A DNA stretch of 64,000 nucleotides. Origin: Pedobacter sp. AK013 (GTDB lineage: Bacteria > Bacteroidota > Bacteroidia > Sphingobacteriales > Sphingobacteriaceae). Below the pieces are notes generated by a model. It was given only the letters and a program-made list of their open reading frames with translations. It was not told the DNA's origin and ran no database searches. A program made the translations under genes and the position numbers. How positions within the stretch are numbered: position 1 is the first letter of the stretch; each line of letters starts with the position of its first letter. Where the stretch lies: contig NZ_JACHCQ010000003.1 of the NCBI RefSeq assembly GCF_014205835.1, forward strand, positions 1 to 64,000, in the 5' to 3' direction. Positions 41,653-51,447 of the stretch are shown piece by piece.

Positions 41653-43338
41653 CTATTCCACTCCCAACAATACGCCCGAAACATTCCATGCACTCGAGCT
41701 CGAGCCTTCCGGCTTACCCATCGGGATGGTTACTTTTATGGTATGCAGTCCGGCTTTTAAATCGCCCAAACTAATCCATTCAGGATTGGTAACGGTACCC
41801 GGACACCAGTTAGAACGGCTTAAATCCGACGAGGAAAGACCAGTTTCAAAATTTCCAGAGGCAGGGTTTGATAATCGGTACGAACCGCAGTCCTGGCGCC
41901 ATGGCGTAAAAGCGAATGCTTCTTTTTCATCCAGCCAGATGGTATTTTTCCGAGGTACAAATTCATCACCATTACCCCAACCACCATGACCTGTTGTAAT
42001 GTAGCGCAGTTTAGCATCTTTCAGGTCTTTTGCTAAGGTAAAAGAAACTTCCAAACCTTTATCACTGCTAAACATGGTTGCATATTCTTGTCCAGCCATT
42101 TCCATTACATTAGTCGAATTAAATAAAGGCAAAATCACTTCCCCAGCCTCTTTTTGCCTTCCACTGTTGTGCAGTGTAATATTTAAAGAAATTTTATGTC
42201 CACCCTTATCATAGTTACCAATAAAAACGGCTACCCAAGCTTCTTTGCCTTTTACCAGCGGAAACAGTTCCGAAACATCCTGTCTATAGTAAACTTTCTC
42301 AGCCCAATTTTTATCCTTCAATTTTAAAGTATTGTATTTACCAACGCCAAAGGGGGTAAAAAAGCGCATTAATTCTATAACGGGGTTATAATTTGCGGTG
42401 GCTACAACACCCTGGTATTTCTTTCCATTACCATTATCGTAAACAGGTAGGTCTTTAACAGAGTTTTTAAGTGCATCCATTAAGCTGATCTGTTTATCAG
42501 TCGGGATAATAAACACCGATCCTGTTCTGTCGTATGCATCGCCGTTGGATTGCTCGGTTAAATCGACAAAAACATTGGGGTTGGACTGAAACTCGGGAAA
42601 TTTAACTTTCCTGGCAATCACTGTCCCCCCTGCAAAACGGAATACAGAATCGTTCGATTGTGGTTTATCAATAAAGTTAATTGTTTCGTTATTAAATACA
42701 CTCAGTGTGGTAAACCTGCTTTTCCAGAGTAAATCTTTATAGGTTAATCCATCAGTGAGTTTAGCACTTATTTTTTGCAGATCGATTGGTTTCGAATTTT
42801 TAACTTCTTCAATTTTTGTAGCTGTTACAAAACTACTGCCATTACGCACCTGTTCTAAAACCAATCCAAGATTCTGTCCTAAACTGGTTGGCGCTGCTTT
42901 TATACCAGCATCGTTAGTATACCATAGATCTATTCTATTGGAATTAACAACTGTTGTGGCCTTTTTACACGTATAACCCAAAATCACTTTGGTTTCGTTG
43001 CTCAACTCAAAAGTTTGCTTGCCAATTGCAGCACTATCGGCGGTTGCAATCTGCTTATTCACATCTAAATTGGCAAGCTGAAATAAAATTTGTGCTGGTT
43101 TCGTAACAACGCTCTGTTCGTAAGGGTACTTTGCCCTATGATCAAGAATAGCTACATTACTGATTAAATTTTGACCTGCAGAAGCCAGTACCACTGTAGC
43201 ATTTTGGTCTTCTTTCGATTTCCCATCCGACGATCGGAAGTAAATTATTTTATAAACCGCATTACTTTTAAGTACGGCTTGGGCTTGTAATTTAAAAGAA
43301 AGAAAAATCGAAAAAATAAGGATGCAGAGATGCTTCAT
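41653..43338 (-). CDS. secreted GLPGLI-type plus PNGase F-like protein
   Basis: A 561-residue protein with a signal peptide (cleavage near LQAQ, ~20). Residues ~25-190 resemble GLPGLI-family proteins (AVYKIIYF, LGYTCKKATTVV, IDLWYTNDAG, GLVLEQVRNGSSFVTATKIEEV). From ~230 to the end the sequence follows N-glycanase F: GDAYDRTGSVFII with D270 at the position of catalytic D60, WGNGDEF with E459 at that of E206, then PWRQDCGSYR and DLSRSNWCPGT. The E118-type position seems to be Gly/Asn. Start ATG 43336-43338 is preferred: the in-frame ATG at 43377 lies upstream of a promoter-like box. Probable role: trimming N-glycans or a related amide on host-derived glycoproteins. Activity unproven. Confidence 0.7.
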   Translation of the reverse strand: MKHLCILIFSIFLSFKLQAQAVLKSNAVYKIIYFRSSDGKSKEDQNATVVLASAGQNLISNVAILDHRAKYPYEQSVVTKPAQILFQLANLDVNKQIATADSAAIGKQTFELSNETKVILGYTCKKATTVVNSNRIDLWYTNDAGIKAAPTSLGQNLGLVLEQVRNGSSFVTATKIEEVKNSKPIDLQKISAKLTDGLTYKDLLWKSRFTTLSVFNNETINFIDKPQSNDSVFRFAGGTVIARKVKFPEFQSNPNVFVDLTEQSNGDAYDRTGSVFIIPTDKQISLMDALKNSVKDLPVYDNGNGKKYQGVVATANYNPVIELMRFFTPFGVGKYNTLKLKDKNWAEKVYYRQDVSELFPLVKGKEAWVAVFIGNYDKGGHKISLNITLHNSGRQKEAGEVILPLFNSTNVMEMAGQEYATMFSSDKGLEVSFTLAKDLKDAKLRYITTGHGGWGNGDEFVPRKNTIWLDEKEAFAFTPWRQDCGSYRLSNPASGNFETGLSSSDLSRSNWCPGTVTNPEWISLGDLKAGLHTIKVTIPMGKPEGSSSSAWNVSGVLLGVE

Positions 43339-43352
43339 ATAGTTAAAAAAAC

Positions 43353-43360
43353 CAAATATA
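43353..43360 (-). promoter_or_regulatory. putative -7 box for the PNGase-like gene (TATATTTG)
   Basis: An exact minus-strand TAnnTTTG, 14 bp before the ATG at 43338. No clear -33 element. Confidence 0.5.
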
Positions 43361-43372
43361 GATAAAGTATCT

Positions 43373-43494
43373 GTCATTGCGAGAAGACTTTTCAGCCGAC
43401 AGCTTGCCCCGATTTTAGGGAAAGCAATCTATTTCCTTCATGGTTCTTTCTACAAAGATTGCTTCTTCCAATGAAAAATTGGCTTCGCAATGAC
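43373..43494. repeat. P-family composite palindrome bounded by gtcattgcga / tcgcaatgac
   Basis: Outer GTCATTGCGA and TCGCAATGAC ends with two nested aagcaatct / agattgctt arms inside. It fills most of the gap between the PNGase-like gene and cdd. Confidence 0.6.
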
Positions 43495-43519
43495 GACCTG
43501 CGGAGAGATGCCTCCCCTT

Positions 43520-44008
43520 CTACCGCTCCAACCGATCCTCTACAAAAGCAAAGGGCAGTAAACTCTTCACGCTTGGCACTTTTAACACTTCTCCATTTAG
43601 GCAATAAAAAATCACTTCAATTGGTGTATTTTGCTTACGCTCAAACTCTGCCATCACCTGTAAACAGCCTCCACAGGAGGTAATGGGTTTCAAAATCTCA
43701 AAACTATCGGTTTGGGCAGTTATGGCCATACTTTCTATAACTGCATTTGGATAGGTAGCGCCAATGGTAAAAAGCGCAACACGCTCTGCACAAAGCCCTG
43801 ATGGATAGGCTAAATTTTCTTGGTTGCTGCCCAGTATAGTTTCGCCGGAGGACAAGCGGATTGCCGTACCTACTCTAAATTTTGAATATGGGGAATAAGA
43901 CGTATTTAAAGCCTGCGCTGCAAGTTCACAAAGCGTTCTATCTACCGTCGTTAATTCTGTAATACTTTCGTATTGTTCAAAAGTTATATTTAGATTTATT
44001 GAATTCAT
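43520..44008 (-). CDS. cdd: cytidine deaminase
   Basis: A 162-residue zinc enzyme converting cytidine to uridine in pyrimidine salvage. Zinc ligands Cys73 (with E75 in the GLCAERVAL motif) and Cys112/Cys115 (TSCGGC) are present; FRVGTAI contributes substrate binding. It is a single gene, divergent from tamB. Confidence 0.92.
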   Translation of the reverse strand: MNSINLNITFEQYESITELTTVDRTLCELAAQALNTSYSPYSKFRVGTAIRLSSGETILGSNQENLAYPSGLCAERVALFTIGATYPNAVIESMAITAQTDSFEILKPITSCGGCLQVMAEFERKQNTPIEVIFYCLNGEVLKVPSVKSLLPFAFVEDRLER

Positions 44009-44149
44009 TTGTAACCGATTATTAAACCGCCAATGTTAAATTTTTATAGCGGGCGAACAATTTAAGTTATTTTTTGTATTATTTAATAAAAACCGCCTTA
44101 AAATTAATTTTAATGGCATGCATTTATCAAACACCAAACACACTTAGCT

Positions 44150-47100
44150 TTGAATAAATACGTACGCAAAAGTCTAAAAATTTTATTGTGGGTAATTGCT
44201 TCCATCATTATTCTGGTTGTTGGTTTAGCCCTGTCTCTAAATATTCCGGCGGTTCAGAATTTTGTTAAAGACAAAGCCATAAACTACCTTAAAAATAAAA
44301 CCAAAACAGAGGTAAGTTTAGAAAGCATTAAAATTGCCTTACCAAAAGATGTGGTTTTAAATAAATTTTATATCGAAGACCGTAAAGGTGATACCTTATT
44401 ATACGCCGAAAAACTAGCAGTTGATATCAGCTTATTTAAACTGTTAAAAAACACCATCGAGGTTAACAATATTGAGCTGAAAAACATACGTGCAAATGTT
44501 AAGCGTATTAGTCCTGATACAACTTTCAACTTTTCGTTTCTGGTTGATGCTTTTATGAGCGATCAGAAAAAGCCTGAGGAAAAAGTAGATAAAGACACTG
44601 CCTCTACCCTTAAATTTTCTGTCGATAAAGTTTCATTTGAAGATATAGGCATCAACTATCGTGATGACGTGGCAGGTAATGATGTGAAATTATACCTGGG
44701 CGCATTTAAAACCAAAATCAAAGATTTTGATCTGGCCAATCAGCATTATGTAATTAAAGAATTGAGTTTAGTGAACACTTCTTTACGTTATCTGCAACAA
44801 AAACCACTGGTACAGTTGGTGCAACACATTACAAACAGTGTTGATAGCAGCGAGAAAAAACAGGGAAAGTTACCATTAATAGAAGTGCAGAACTTCATTT
44901 TCAGTAAGGTAAAAGTAAATTATGACGATCAGCTATCCACTACCAAAGCTGTTGCCGACGTAAATGACCTGGGGCTGGTAAGCCTAAAGGTAGATTTAAC
45001 CAACAGTAAATATGCTGTTGATGATGCACATTTAAACAAATCGAATATTCTTTTTGCTTTTAAGCCAGCGCCAAGTAATGATTTAAAGAAAGTTAAAGAT
45101 ACTGTAGTGCCCGAAAAATCGCCTTTGGGTTTAATTATTAAGCATATCAGCTTAGCGGATAACAATGTACAATTCGATAATCTTGGGGCAAAATCTACCC
45201 CGAAAGGTATGGACTTTAACCACCTAAAAATTAACCAGCTCAATTTAGGCGCCAGTGATGTAAGTTACAGCGCTGCAGGTATAAAGGCCAATGTTAAAAA
45301 TGGATCGTTAAAGGAAAAAAGTGGTTTTGTCTTGGATCAATTGAGAGGTAATGCGGTTTATAACGACAAACAGATTAAGCTGAGTAATTTCATTTTAAAA
45401 ACGCCTAACACTTCAATCGAAAATGCGACAGAATTAAATTTTACCTCGATGGAGGATTTAACCAAACATCCTGAACGCGTTAAATTGAATTTAACCTTTA
45501 AAAATACCAACATTGGTTTAAAGGATGCTGGCTTTTTTAGCGATGCCATACCAGCCAACTACCGCAACGAAAAAATAAAGCTGAATGCCGATGTTAATGG
45601 CTATCTGAATAACCTGAACATTCCAAAACTACAGATCAGCGGTTTGAAAAATACCCAGATTGATATTAGCGGAAAGGCAAAGGGCTTACCAGATATCAAG
45701 AAAACTTATCTCGATTTAAACATTAAAAAACTTCATGTTACCAAAGGAGATATCGTGGTAGCTGTACCTAAAAAATCTTTACCGCCAACAATCGAATTGC
45801 CGAACGTAATTGATGCGAAAGGTAATTTTAAAGGTTCAATGACCGATTTTAACACCAACATGAACATTAATACCGATATGGGTGGTGCTGTTGTGGTTGC
45901 AGGAATGAAAGGGCCTAAAGGTAAAGAAAGCTATAAGGCAGATATTAGTTTAAGTAACTTCAATGTTGGCAGGCTCTTAAAAATGCAGCCAAAATTGGGT
46001 AGGATTTCAGTTAAAGCAAATGTTGCAGGTATAGGGCTCGATCCTAAAAAGATTAATGCAAAATTTAACGCAAGGGTTATTAATGCTTACTATAATAAAT
46101 ATACCTATCGTAATTTAAGCCTTGCCGGCAATTACAGTAACCAGAATGTCAGCATTAAAAGTAACATGCCCGATAGTAATGCCAACTTTAATTTAGATGC
46201 TAAAGTGAATTTGGCAGGTAAATATCCAGCGGTAAAAGCCGATTTAAACTTAAAGCAGGTAAACTTACAGGCATTAAACTTTAGCCCAACAGTATTAAGT
46301 GCTGCAGGTATAGTTAAAGTAGACTTAGCCACTGCAGATGCTGATTATTTAAATGGATCGGTTGATGTTACCAGCTTACAGTTGGTAAAAGACAAACAAA
46401 AAATCAATGTAGATACGATTTCCATCCGTGCAAAATCGACCGCTACAGAAAATGAGCTAACCTTAAAATCTGAAATACTATCGGCTAAAATTGATGGCAG
46501 ATACCAGCTCACCAAAGTAGGCGATGCCATCATCAACGAAATTAATAAATATTACGCTTTTGGCACTGTAACTAAAGTTCCCGATCAACGCTTAAGGTTT
46601 TTTGTACAGGTTTACGACTCTAAATTATTAAAGGAATTTGTACCCGAGTTAACGGTATTCAAACAATCTCAGTTTTACGGATTAATCGATACACATAAAG
46701 ATAGCTTACAGATTAAAGGGAATTTCCCACAGGTGGTATATGGTGATTTTAAGGTCGATACCACCGTGCTAAACATCAATAACGACAACAATAAATTAGA
46801 CTATAGTTTAACCGTTAAACGTCTCCAAAGCCCATCTATTGCACTCTTCAATACCGAAGTAAGTGGCGAAGCAGCCAGCAATAATTTAGGCGTAAATGTT
46901 TTCTTACGAGACAGGCAGCGCAAAAATAAATATGTAATTGGTGGTAATTTCCAATCTATTAACAAAGATTTTAAATTCACCCTCGATCCACAGAAACTTC
47001 TGCTCGATTACCAGAAATGGGTAGTTTCGCAAGACAATTATATCCAGTTCGGTGCCTCAGGTGTATTGGTTAATCAATTTCAGATCAGCAATAAGGGCCA

Positions 47101-49141
47101 ATCACTTTCCATCAATAGCAATCCTACCGAAGCAAATGCCCCCTTGGCAGTAGAATTTAAAGATTTCCAGTTAGAAACCTTAACCAAATTTGCAGAAACC
47201 GATACCACTTTGGTTGGCGGTCGTTTAAATGGAACGGCTAATGTTAAAGACCTGGCCGGCACACCAAAATTTGAAGCTAACTTAACCATCGATCAGTTAC
47301 GTTACCAAAAAGATCAGCTGGGTACCTTGCGCCTCGCCGTAAACAACAATATCGAAAATGCCTTCGAGGTAAATGTGGCCCTAACCGGCGTGCATGAGTT
47401 AAGGGTTAATGGCTTCTATTATACTGCACCAGAAAGCGCTTTAGATCTTACGGTAAACGTAGATAAGATTGAAATGAAAAACATCGAAAGTTTATCCGCA
47501 GGCCAGCTTAAAAACGGTACAGGTACCTTAACCGGGGCACTTACTGTTAAGGGCGCACTAGCGGCTCCGAAAATTCTGGGCGACTTAACCTTTAACAATG
47601 CAGGAATCAAAGTGGCTTATGTAAACTCATATTTCCGTATGCCGAATGAAAAAATATCGTTTACAAATGAAGGCATCAGTTTTAATAACTTTACACTAAT
47701 TGATTCCTTAAATCAAAAAGCAACTGTAAACGGAAAGATCTACACCACCGATTTTAAAAACTACCGCTTCGGTTTAGATATCCGAACGAACAATTTCAGG
47801 GCAATCAATTCTACCGCAGCCGATAATGATATGATTTATGGTACGGTGTTTTTAACCAGCAATGTTAAGGTGCGTGGAGATTTGAACCAACCAGATGTAA
47901 ACATGAACATCAAGGTAAATAAGGGTACAAAATTTTTCTTTGCTTTACCTTCAAGTGATCCAGCGATTATTGATCAGGAAGGTATAGTGCAATTTATTGA
48001 TGCCGATGCCCCCCCATTTAACGGACAAAAAGCCTTAAAGGTTGACAGTATCAGCAAATCACCCATCAAAGGCTTAAACCTTGTGGCAGCAGTAACTGTC
48101 GATCCTGAAGCAGAACTAAACGTTGTGGTAGATCCATCTACTGGTGATAATCTAAAAGTTAGAGGTGATGCAGACTTAAATGTAACAATGGATCCCAGTG
48201 GTAAAATCAGTATGACCGGTCGGTACGAGATCGTTGATGGTTCATACAATTTAACGCTGGCCGTTGTAAAAAAAGAATTTAAACTGGTTAAAGGGAGTAC
48301 CATTGTGTGGACAGGCGAACCTACTTCTGCTACTGCAAATATTACGGCACTATACGAAGTTAACGCTGCACCTATCGATCTGTTAAATCAGCCAGATCTT
48401 TACGAGGCCAGAACCAAATTGCCTTTCCAGGTTTATTTGATGATAAAAGGGGAATTGTTAAAACCTACGATTTCCTTTAAGCTCGATCTGCCAGAAAATG
48501 AGCGCGGGGCTTTAAGTGGTCAGGTTTATACCAAATTGATTAATGTAAACCGCGATGAAAGTGAATTGAACAAACAGGTTCTTTCTTTACTTGCCCTAAA
48601 CCGGTTTATTGCAAACAACCCTTTCCAAAGTTTGGCTGGCGGCGGTGGCGGTGTTTCTACGCTTGCCCGTTCGAGTGTAAGCAAACTGTTAACCGAGCAA
48701 TTGAATAATTTAACCTCTGATCTAATTCAGGGTGTTGATCTGAACTTCGGTGTAAATTCATCTGAAGATTATTCAACCGGTTCGATGCAGCAAAAAACGG
48801 ATCTGGAGGTTGGCTTATCGAAAAAACTTTTAAACGACAGGTTAACCGTTAGCGTAGGAAGCTCTTTTGCACTGGAAGGGCCACAGGCTCCAGGAGAAAA
48901 ATCGACCAATATTGCGGGGAATGTAAACGTAGAATATGCGCTTTCTGCTGATGGACGTTATCGTTTAAGGGCCTATCGCCGAAACCAGAACGATATGATT
49001 GTACAGGGACAGATTGTTGAAACAGGCTTAGGCTTTACGCTGGTTGTAGATTACAATAAATTTAGAGAGATTTTCCAAAAGAAAAGGATCAGAAGAATAA
49101 GAAACATTGAACAGAAAGCACAAGATGAGAAAACTAATTAG
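44150..49141 (+). CDS. tamB: TamB, translocation and assembly module inner-membrane protein
   Basis: A 1663-residue protein: an N-terminal membrane helix (about 10-30), a very long beta-helical AsmA-like body with repeated TxLxGxxxNxx-type strands (for example KIQISGLKNTQIDIS, VNLAGKYPAVKADLNL), and the C-terminal TamB/DUF490 region (about 1200-1663). TamB spans from the inner membrane to the outer-membrane TamA/TamL barrel. The start is a TTG (44150-44152): no in-frame ATG occurs between the upstream stop and the membrane helix. It overlaps tamL by 17 bp. Confidence 0.9.
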   Translation: MNKYVRKSLKILLWVIASIIILVVGLALSLNIPAVQNFVKDKAINYLKNKTKTEVSLESIKIALPKDVVLNKFYIEDRKGDTLLYAEKLAVDISLFKLLKNTIEVNNIELKNIRANVKRISPDTTFNFSFLVDAFMSDQKKPEEKVDKDTASTLKFSVDKVSFEDIGINYRDDVAGNDVKLYLGAFKTKIKDFDLANQHYVIKELSLVNTSLRYLQQKPLVQLVQHITNSVDSSEKKQGKLPLIEVQNFIFSKVKVNYDDQLSTTKAVADVNDLGLVSLKVDLTNSKYAVDDAHLNKSNILFAFKPAPSNDLKKVKDTVVPEKSPLGLIIKHISLADNNVQFDNLGAKSTPKGMDFNHLKINQLNLGASDVSYSAAGIKANVKNGSLKEKSGFVLDQLRGNAVYNDKQIKLSNFILKTPNTSIENATELNFTSMEDLTKHPERVKLNLTFKNTNIGLKDAGFFSDAIPANYRNEKIKLNADVNGYLNNLNIPKLQISGLKNTQIDISGKAKGLPDIKKTYLDLNIKKLHVTKGDIVVAVPKKSLPPTIELPNVIDAKGNFKGSMTDFNTNMNINTDMGGAVVVAGMKGPKGKESYKADISLSNFNVGRLLKMQPKLGRISVKANVAGIGLDPKKINAKFNARVINAYYNKYTYRNLSLAGNYSNQNVSIKSNMPDSNANFNLDAKVNLAGKYPAVKADLNLKQVNLQALNFSPTVLSAAGIVKVDLATADADYLNGSVDVTSLQLVKDKQKINVDTISIRAKSTATENELTLKSEILSAKIDGRYQLTKVGDAIINEINKYYAFGTVTKVPDQRLRFFVQVYDSKLLKEFVPELTVFKQSQFYGLIDTHKDSLQIKGNFPQVVYGDFKVDTTVLNINNDNNKLDYSLTVKRLQSPSIALFNTEVSGEAASNNLGVNVFLRDRQRKNKYVIGGNFQSINKDFKFTLDPQKLLLDYQKWVVSQDNYIQFGASGVLVNQFQISNKGQSLSINSNPTEANAPLAVEFKDFQLETLTKFAETDTTLVGGRLNGTANVKDLAGTPKFEANLTIDQLRYQKDQLGTLRLAVNNNIENAFEVNVALTGVHELRVNGFYYTAPESALDLTVNVDKIEMKNIESLSAGQLKNGTGTLTGALTVKGALAAPKILGDLTFNNAGIKVAYVNSYFRMPNEKISFTNEGISFNNFTLIDSLNQKATVNGKIYTTDFKNYRFGLDIRTNNFRAINSTAADNDMIYGTVFLTSNVKVRGDLNQPDVNMNIKVNKGTKFFFALPSSDPAIIDQEGIVQFIDADAPPFNGQKALKVDSISKSPIKGLNLVAAVTVDPEAELNVVVDPSTGDNLKVRGDADLNVTMDPSGKISMTGRYEIVDGSYNLTLAVVKKEFKLVKGSTIVWTGEPTSATANITALYEVNAAPIDLLNQPDLYEARTKLPFQVYLMIKGELLKPTISFKLDLPENERGALSGQVYTKLINVNRDESELNKQVLSLLALNRFIANNPFQSLAGGGGGVSTLARSSVSKLLTEQLNNLTSDLIQGVDLNFGVNSSEDYSTGSMQQKTDLEVGLSKKLLNDRLTVSVGSSFALEGPQAPGEKSTNIAGNVNVEYALSADGRYRLRAYRRNQNDMIVQGQIVETGLGFTLVVDYNKFREIFQKKRIRRIRNIEQKAQDEKTN

Positions 49142-51440
49142 ACCGCTTTTATTTTTATTGGCCTGTTTAGTTTGGGCAGCTTGCAGTAGTACCAAATCGT
49201 TAAAACCAGGCCAGATTTTGTACACCGGTGCCGAGGTAAAAATCAATCCTGATTCATCCGGAAAAATTGACAATGAAAAACAGGTTAAAACCGATTTGGA
49301 AGCTAAAACAAGGCCACGCCCAAATAAATCTATTTTGGGCATAAAGTTTAAATTGGGCATTTACAATCTTGCTGGCGAACCCAAAAAGCCAAAAGGTTTT
49401 AGAAACTGGTTGCGCAGACAAGGAGAAGCCCCGGTGTTATTGAACGATGTAAAACTGAAATACAACAATGATGTACTATCCAGTTACCTCATTAGTGAAG
49501 GATATTTACAGGCCAATGTTACCGGCGATACCGTTATTAAAGGAAAAAAAGGTAAAGCCATTTATACTGCAGTCACAGGTCAACGTTATAAAATCAACAA
49601 GATTAATTTTCCGCCAGATACCGGGGTGCTTACCAAAATCATTAATGCCAACAAAGGCAAAACCTTGCTAAAAGTTGGCGATTATTATGATATTGACACC
49701 TATAAAAATGAGCGGATCAGGATTGATAACGATTTAAAGGAAAATGGCTATTTCTATTTCAGTCCCGATTATTTAATTATGCAGGTAGATAGTACCATAG
49801 GTAAAAACCTGGTTAATGTTTCGGTTAAGGTAAAAGATATTGCTCCAGATGCAGCATTAAAACCTTATACCATTAAAAACATTAACATATACCCTAGTTA
49901 TTCGTTGAGGAGAGATAGTACATTAAGAAAGTTAAAACCGCTTCAATATAATGATTTCAATATATATGATGACCGAAACACCTTTAAACCAAGACTTTTC
50001 GATCGTTTGGTATTTTTTCAAAAAGGCGAACCTTATAACCGTAAAGATCATAACCAATCGTTAAACCGAATGGTAAATGTAGGTGCTTTTCAAGATGTGA
50101 GGGCCGAATTTTTACCGGTTGATAGTTTCAAAAACAATCAGCTCGATTTAAATATCTATTTAACGCCTTTAAAGAAAAACTCTCTTACCTTTTCTGTTAC
50201 AGGAACAAGTAAATCAAACAATTTCGTCGGCTCAGAGGTAAAAGTTACACAAACCACCAGAAACCTATTTAGAAATGCAGAGCAGTTAGACATCAGTTTA
50301 AGCGGTGGTTTCGAAACACAAACTAAAGGAACTTCACTAGGCAAAAACTCCTTGTCGTTAACCGCCGAAGGAAAGCTAACCTTTCCGCGGTTAATTGTAC
50401 CATTTTACAAACCCAACAGCACCAATGCCTTTATTCCGAGAACCATTACTTCACTTTCTTACCAAATGCTAAACCGAGGTTCTGAATATACTTTGCATGC
50501 CGTAAAAGGCGAATACGGTTATAATTTTAAAGAAAATCAGTACAAAGAGCATAATTTTAACCCGATTTCGATTAGTTACGTGTCAACAGGGTTTCCAAAT
50601 AAAGATGTCGAAGATAGTCTTTATAAAGTAAATCCATTATTAAGAAGCACCTTAGAAAGTCAGTTTATCGTCGGCAGCAATTACAACTTCACCTATACCA
50701 ACCAGATGGAAGATAACCGCCGCAACAACACCTATTTCTATGGTGCTTTAGAAACCGGCGGAAACGTTTGGGGCCTGTTTACCTCTAAAAATGACGAAGG
50801 GAAACGCACCATTTTTAATACTCCGCTCAACCAGTTTATCAGAGCAGAGGCCGATTTAAGAGATTATTATAAAATTACCAAAAGCCTGATCTGGGCCAAC
50901 CGCTTAAATTTAGGTTATGGTTTTGCTTATGGCAACAGCACCTCATTGCCTTTTGTAAGGCAATTCTTTGCCGGTGGCAGTAACGATGTTAGGGCTTTCC
51001 CTGCCCGTACTTTGGGGCCTGGCACTTATAAAGTTCCGGATGATGCGATTTTTGCCGATCAGGGTGGAGATATTAAGCTAATGCTCAATTCGGAACTCCG
51101 TTTTAAAATAGTGAGTGTTCTCTACGGAGCACTGTTTGTAGATGCCGGAAATATCTGGTTGAGAAAAGAAGATCTTGGAGAACCTGACAAACCTGAGACA
51201 GCAAGGCTTGGATCTGGTTTTAAGCTAAAAAATGCCTTTAACGAACTGGCTGTAGGTACTGGTGCAGGTGTACGGGTAGATGTCAGCATTTTTGTAGTCC
51301 GTTTAGATGTAGCTTTCCCGGTACGTAAACCATACTTACCAGAAGGACAAAGATGGGTGTTCGATGATATTGCCTTCGGTAATAAGGACTGGCGTAAACA
51401 GAATTTAATTTTTAACATTGGGATAGGGTATCCTTTTTAA
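49125..51440 (+). CDS. tamL: TamL, lipoprotein-type Omp85 outer-membrane assembly protein
   Basis: A 772-residue Omp85 protein. N-terminal lipobox LVWAAC (Cys20) replaces the usual signal peptide; POTRA domains follow, then the C-terminal 16-strand barrel with the family motifs FFAGGSNDVRAF and FVRLDVAFP and the final Phe (NIGIGYPF). Lipoprotein TamA proteins are called TamL in Bacteroidota. I use the ATG at 49125 so that the lipobox is near the N-terminus. It forms a translationally coupled unit with tamB and with yihY 7 bp downstream. Confidence 0.88.
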   Translation: MRKLIRPLLFLLACLVWAACSSTKSLKPGQILYTGAEVKINPDSSGKIDNEKQVKTDLEAKTRPRPNKSILGIKFKLGIYNLAGEPKKPKGFRNWLRRQGEAPVLLNDVKLKYNNDVLSSYLISEGYLQANVTGDTVIKGKKGKAIYTAVTGQRYKINKINFPPDTGVLTKIINANKGKTLLKVGDYYDIDTYKNERIRIDNDLKENGYFYFSPDYLIMQVDSTIGKNLVNVSVKVKDIAPDAALKPYTIKNINIYPSYSLRRDSTLRKLKPLQYNDFNIYDDRNTFKPRLFDRLVFFQKGEPYNRKDHNQSLNRMVNVGAFQDVRAEFLPVDSFKNNQLDLNIYLTPLKKNSLTFSVTGTSKSNNFVGSEVKVTQTTRNLFRNAEQLDISLSGGFETQTKGTSLGKNSLSLTAEGKLTFPRLIVPFYKPNSTNAFIPRTITSLSYQMLNRGSEYTLHAVKGEYGYNFKENQYKEHNFNPISISYVSTGFPNKDVEDSLYKVNPLLRSTLESQFIVGSNYNFTYTNQMEDNRRNNTYFYGALETGGNVWGLFTSKNDEGKRTIFNTPLNQFIRAEADLRDYYKITKSLIWANRLNLGYGFAYGNSTSLPFVRQFFAGGSNDVRAFPARTLGPGTYKVPDDAIFADQGGDIKLMLNSELRFKIVSVLYGALFVDAGNIWLRKEDLGEPDKPETARLGSGFKLKNAFNELAVGTGAGVRVDVSIFVVRLDVAFPVRKPYLPEGQRWVFDDIAFGNKDWRKQNLIFNIGIGYPF

Positions 51441-51447
51441 TTTTTCG

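Noticed and set aside
43338..43377. Upstream ATG for the PNGase-like gene
   Set aside because: It lies upstream of the -7 box and would place 13 residues ahead of the signal peptide.
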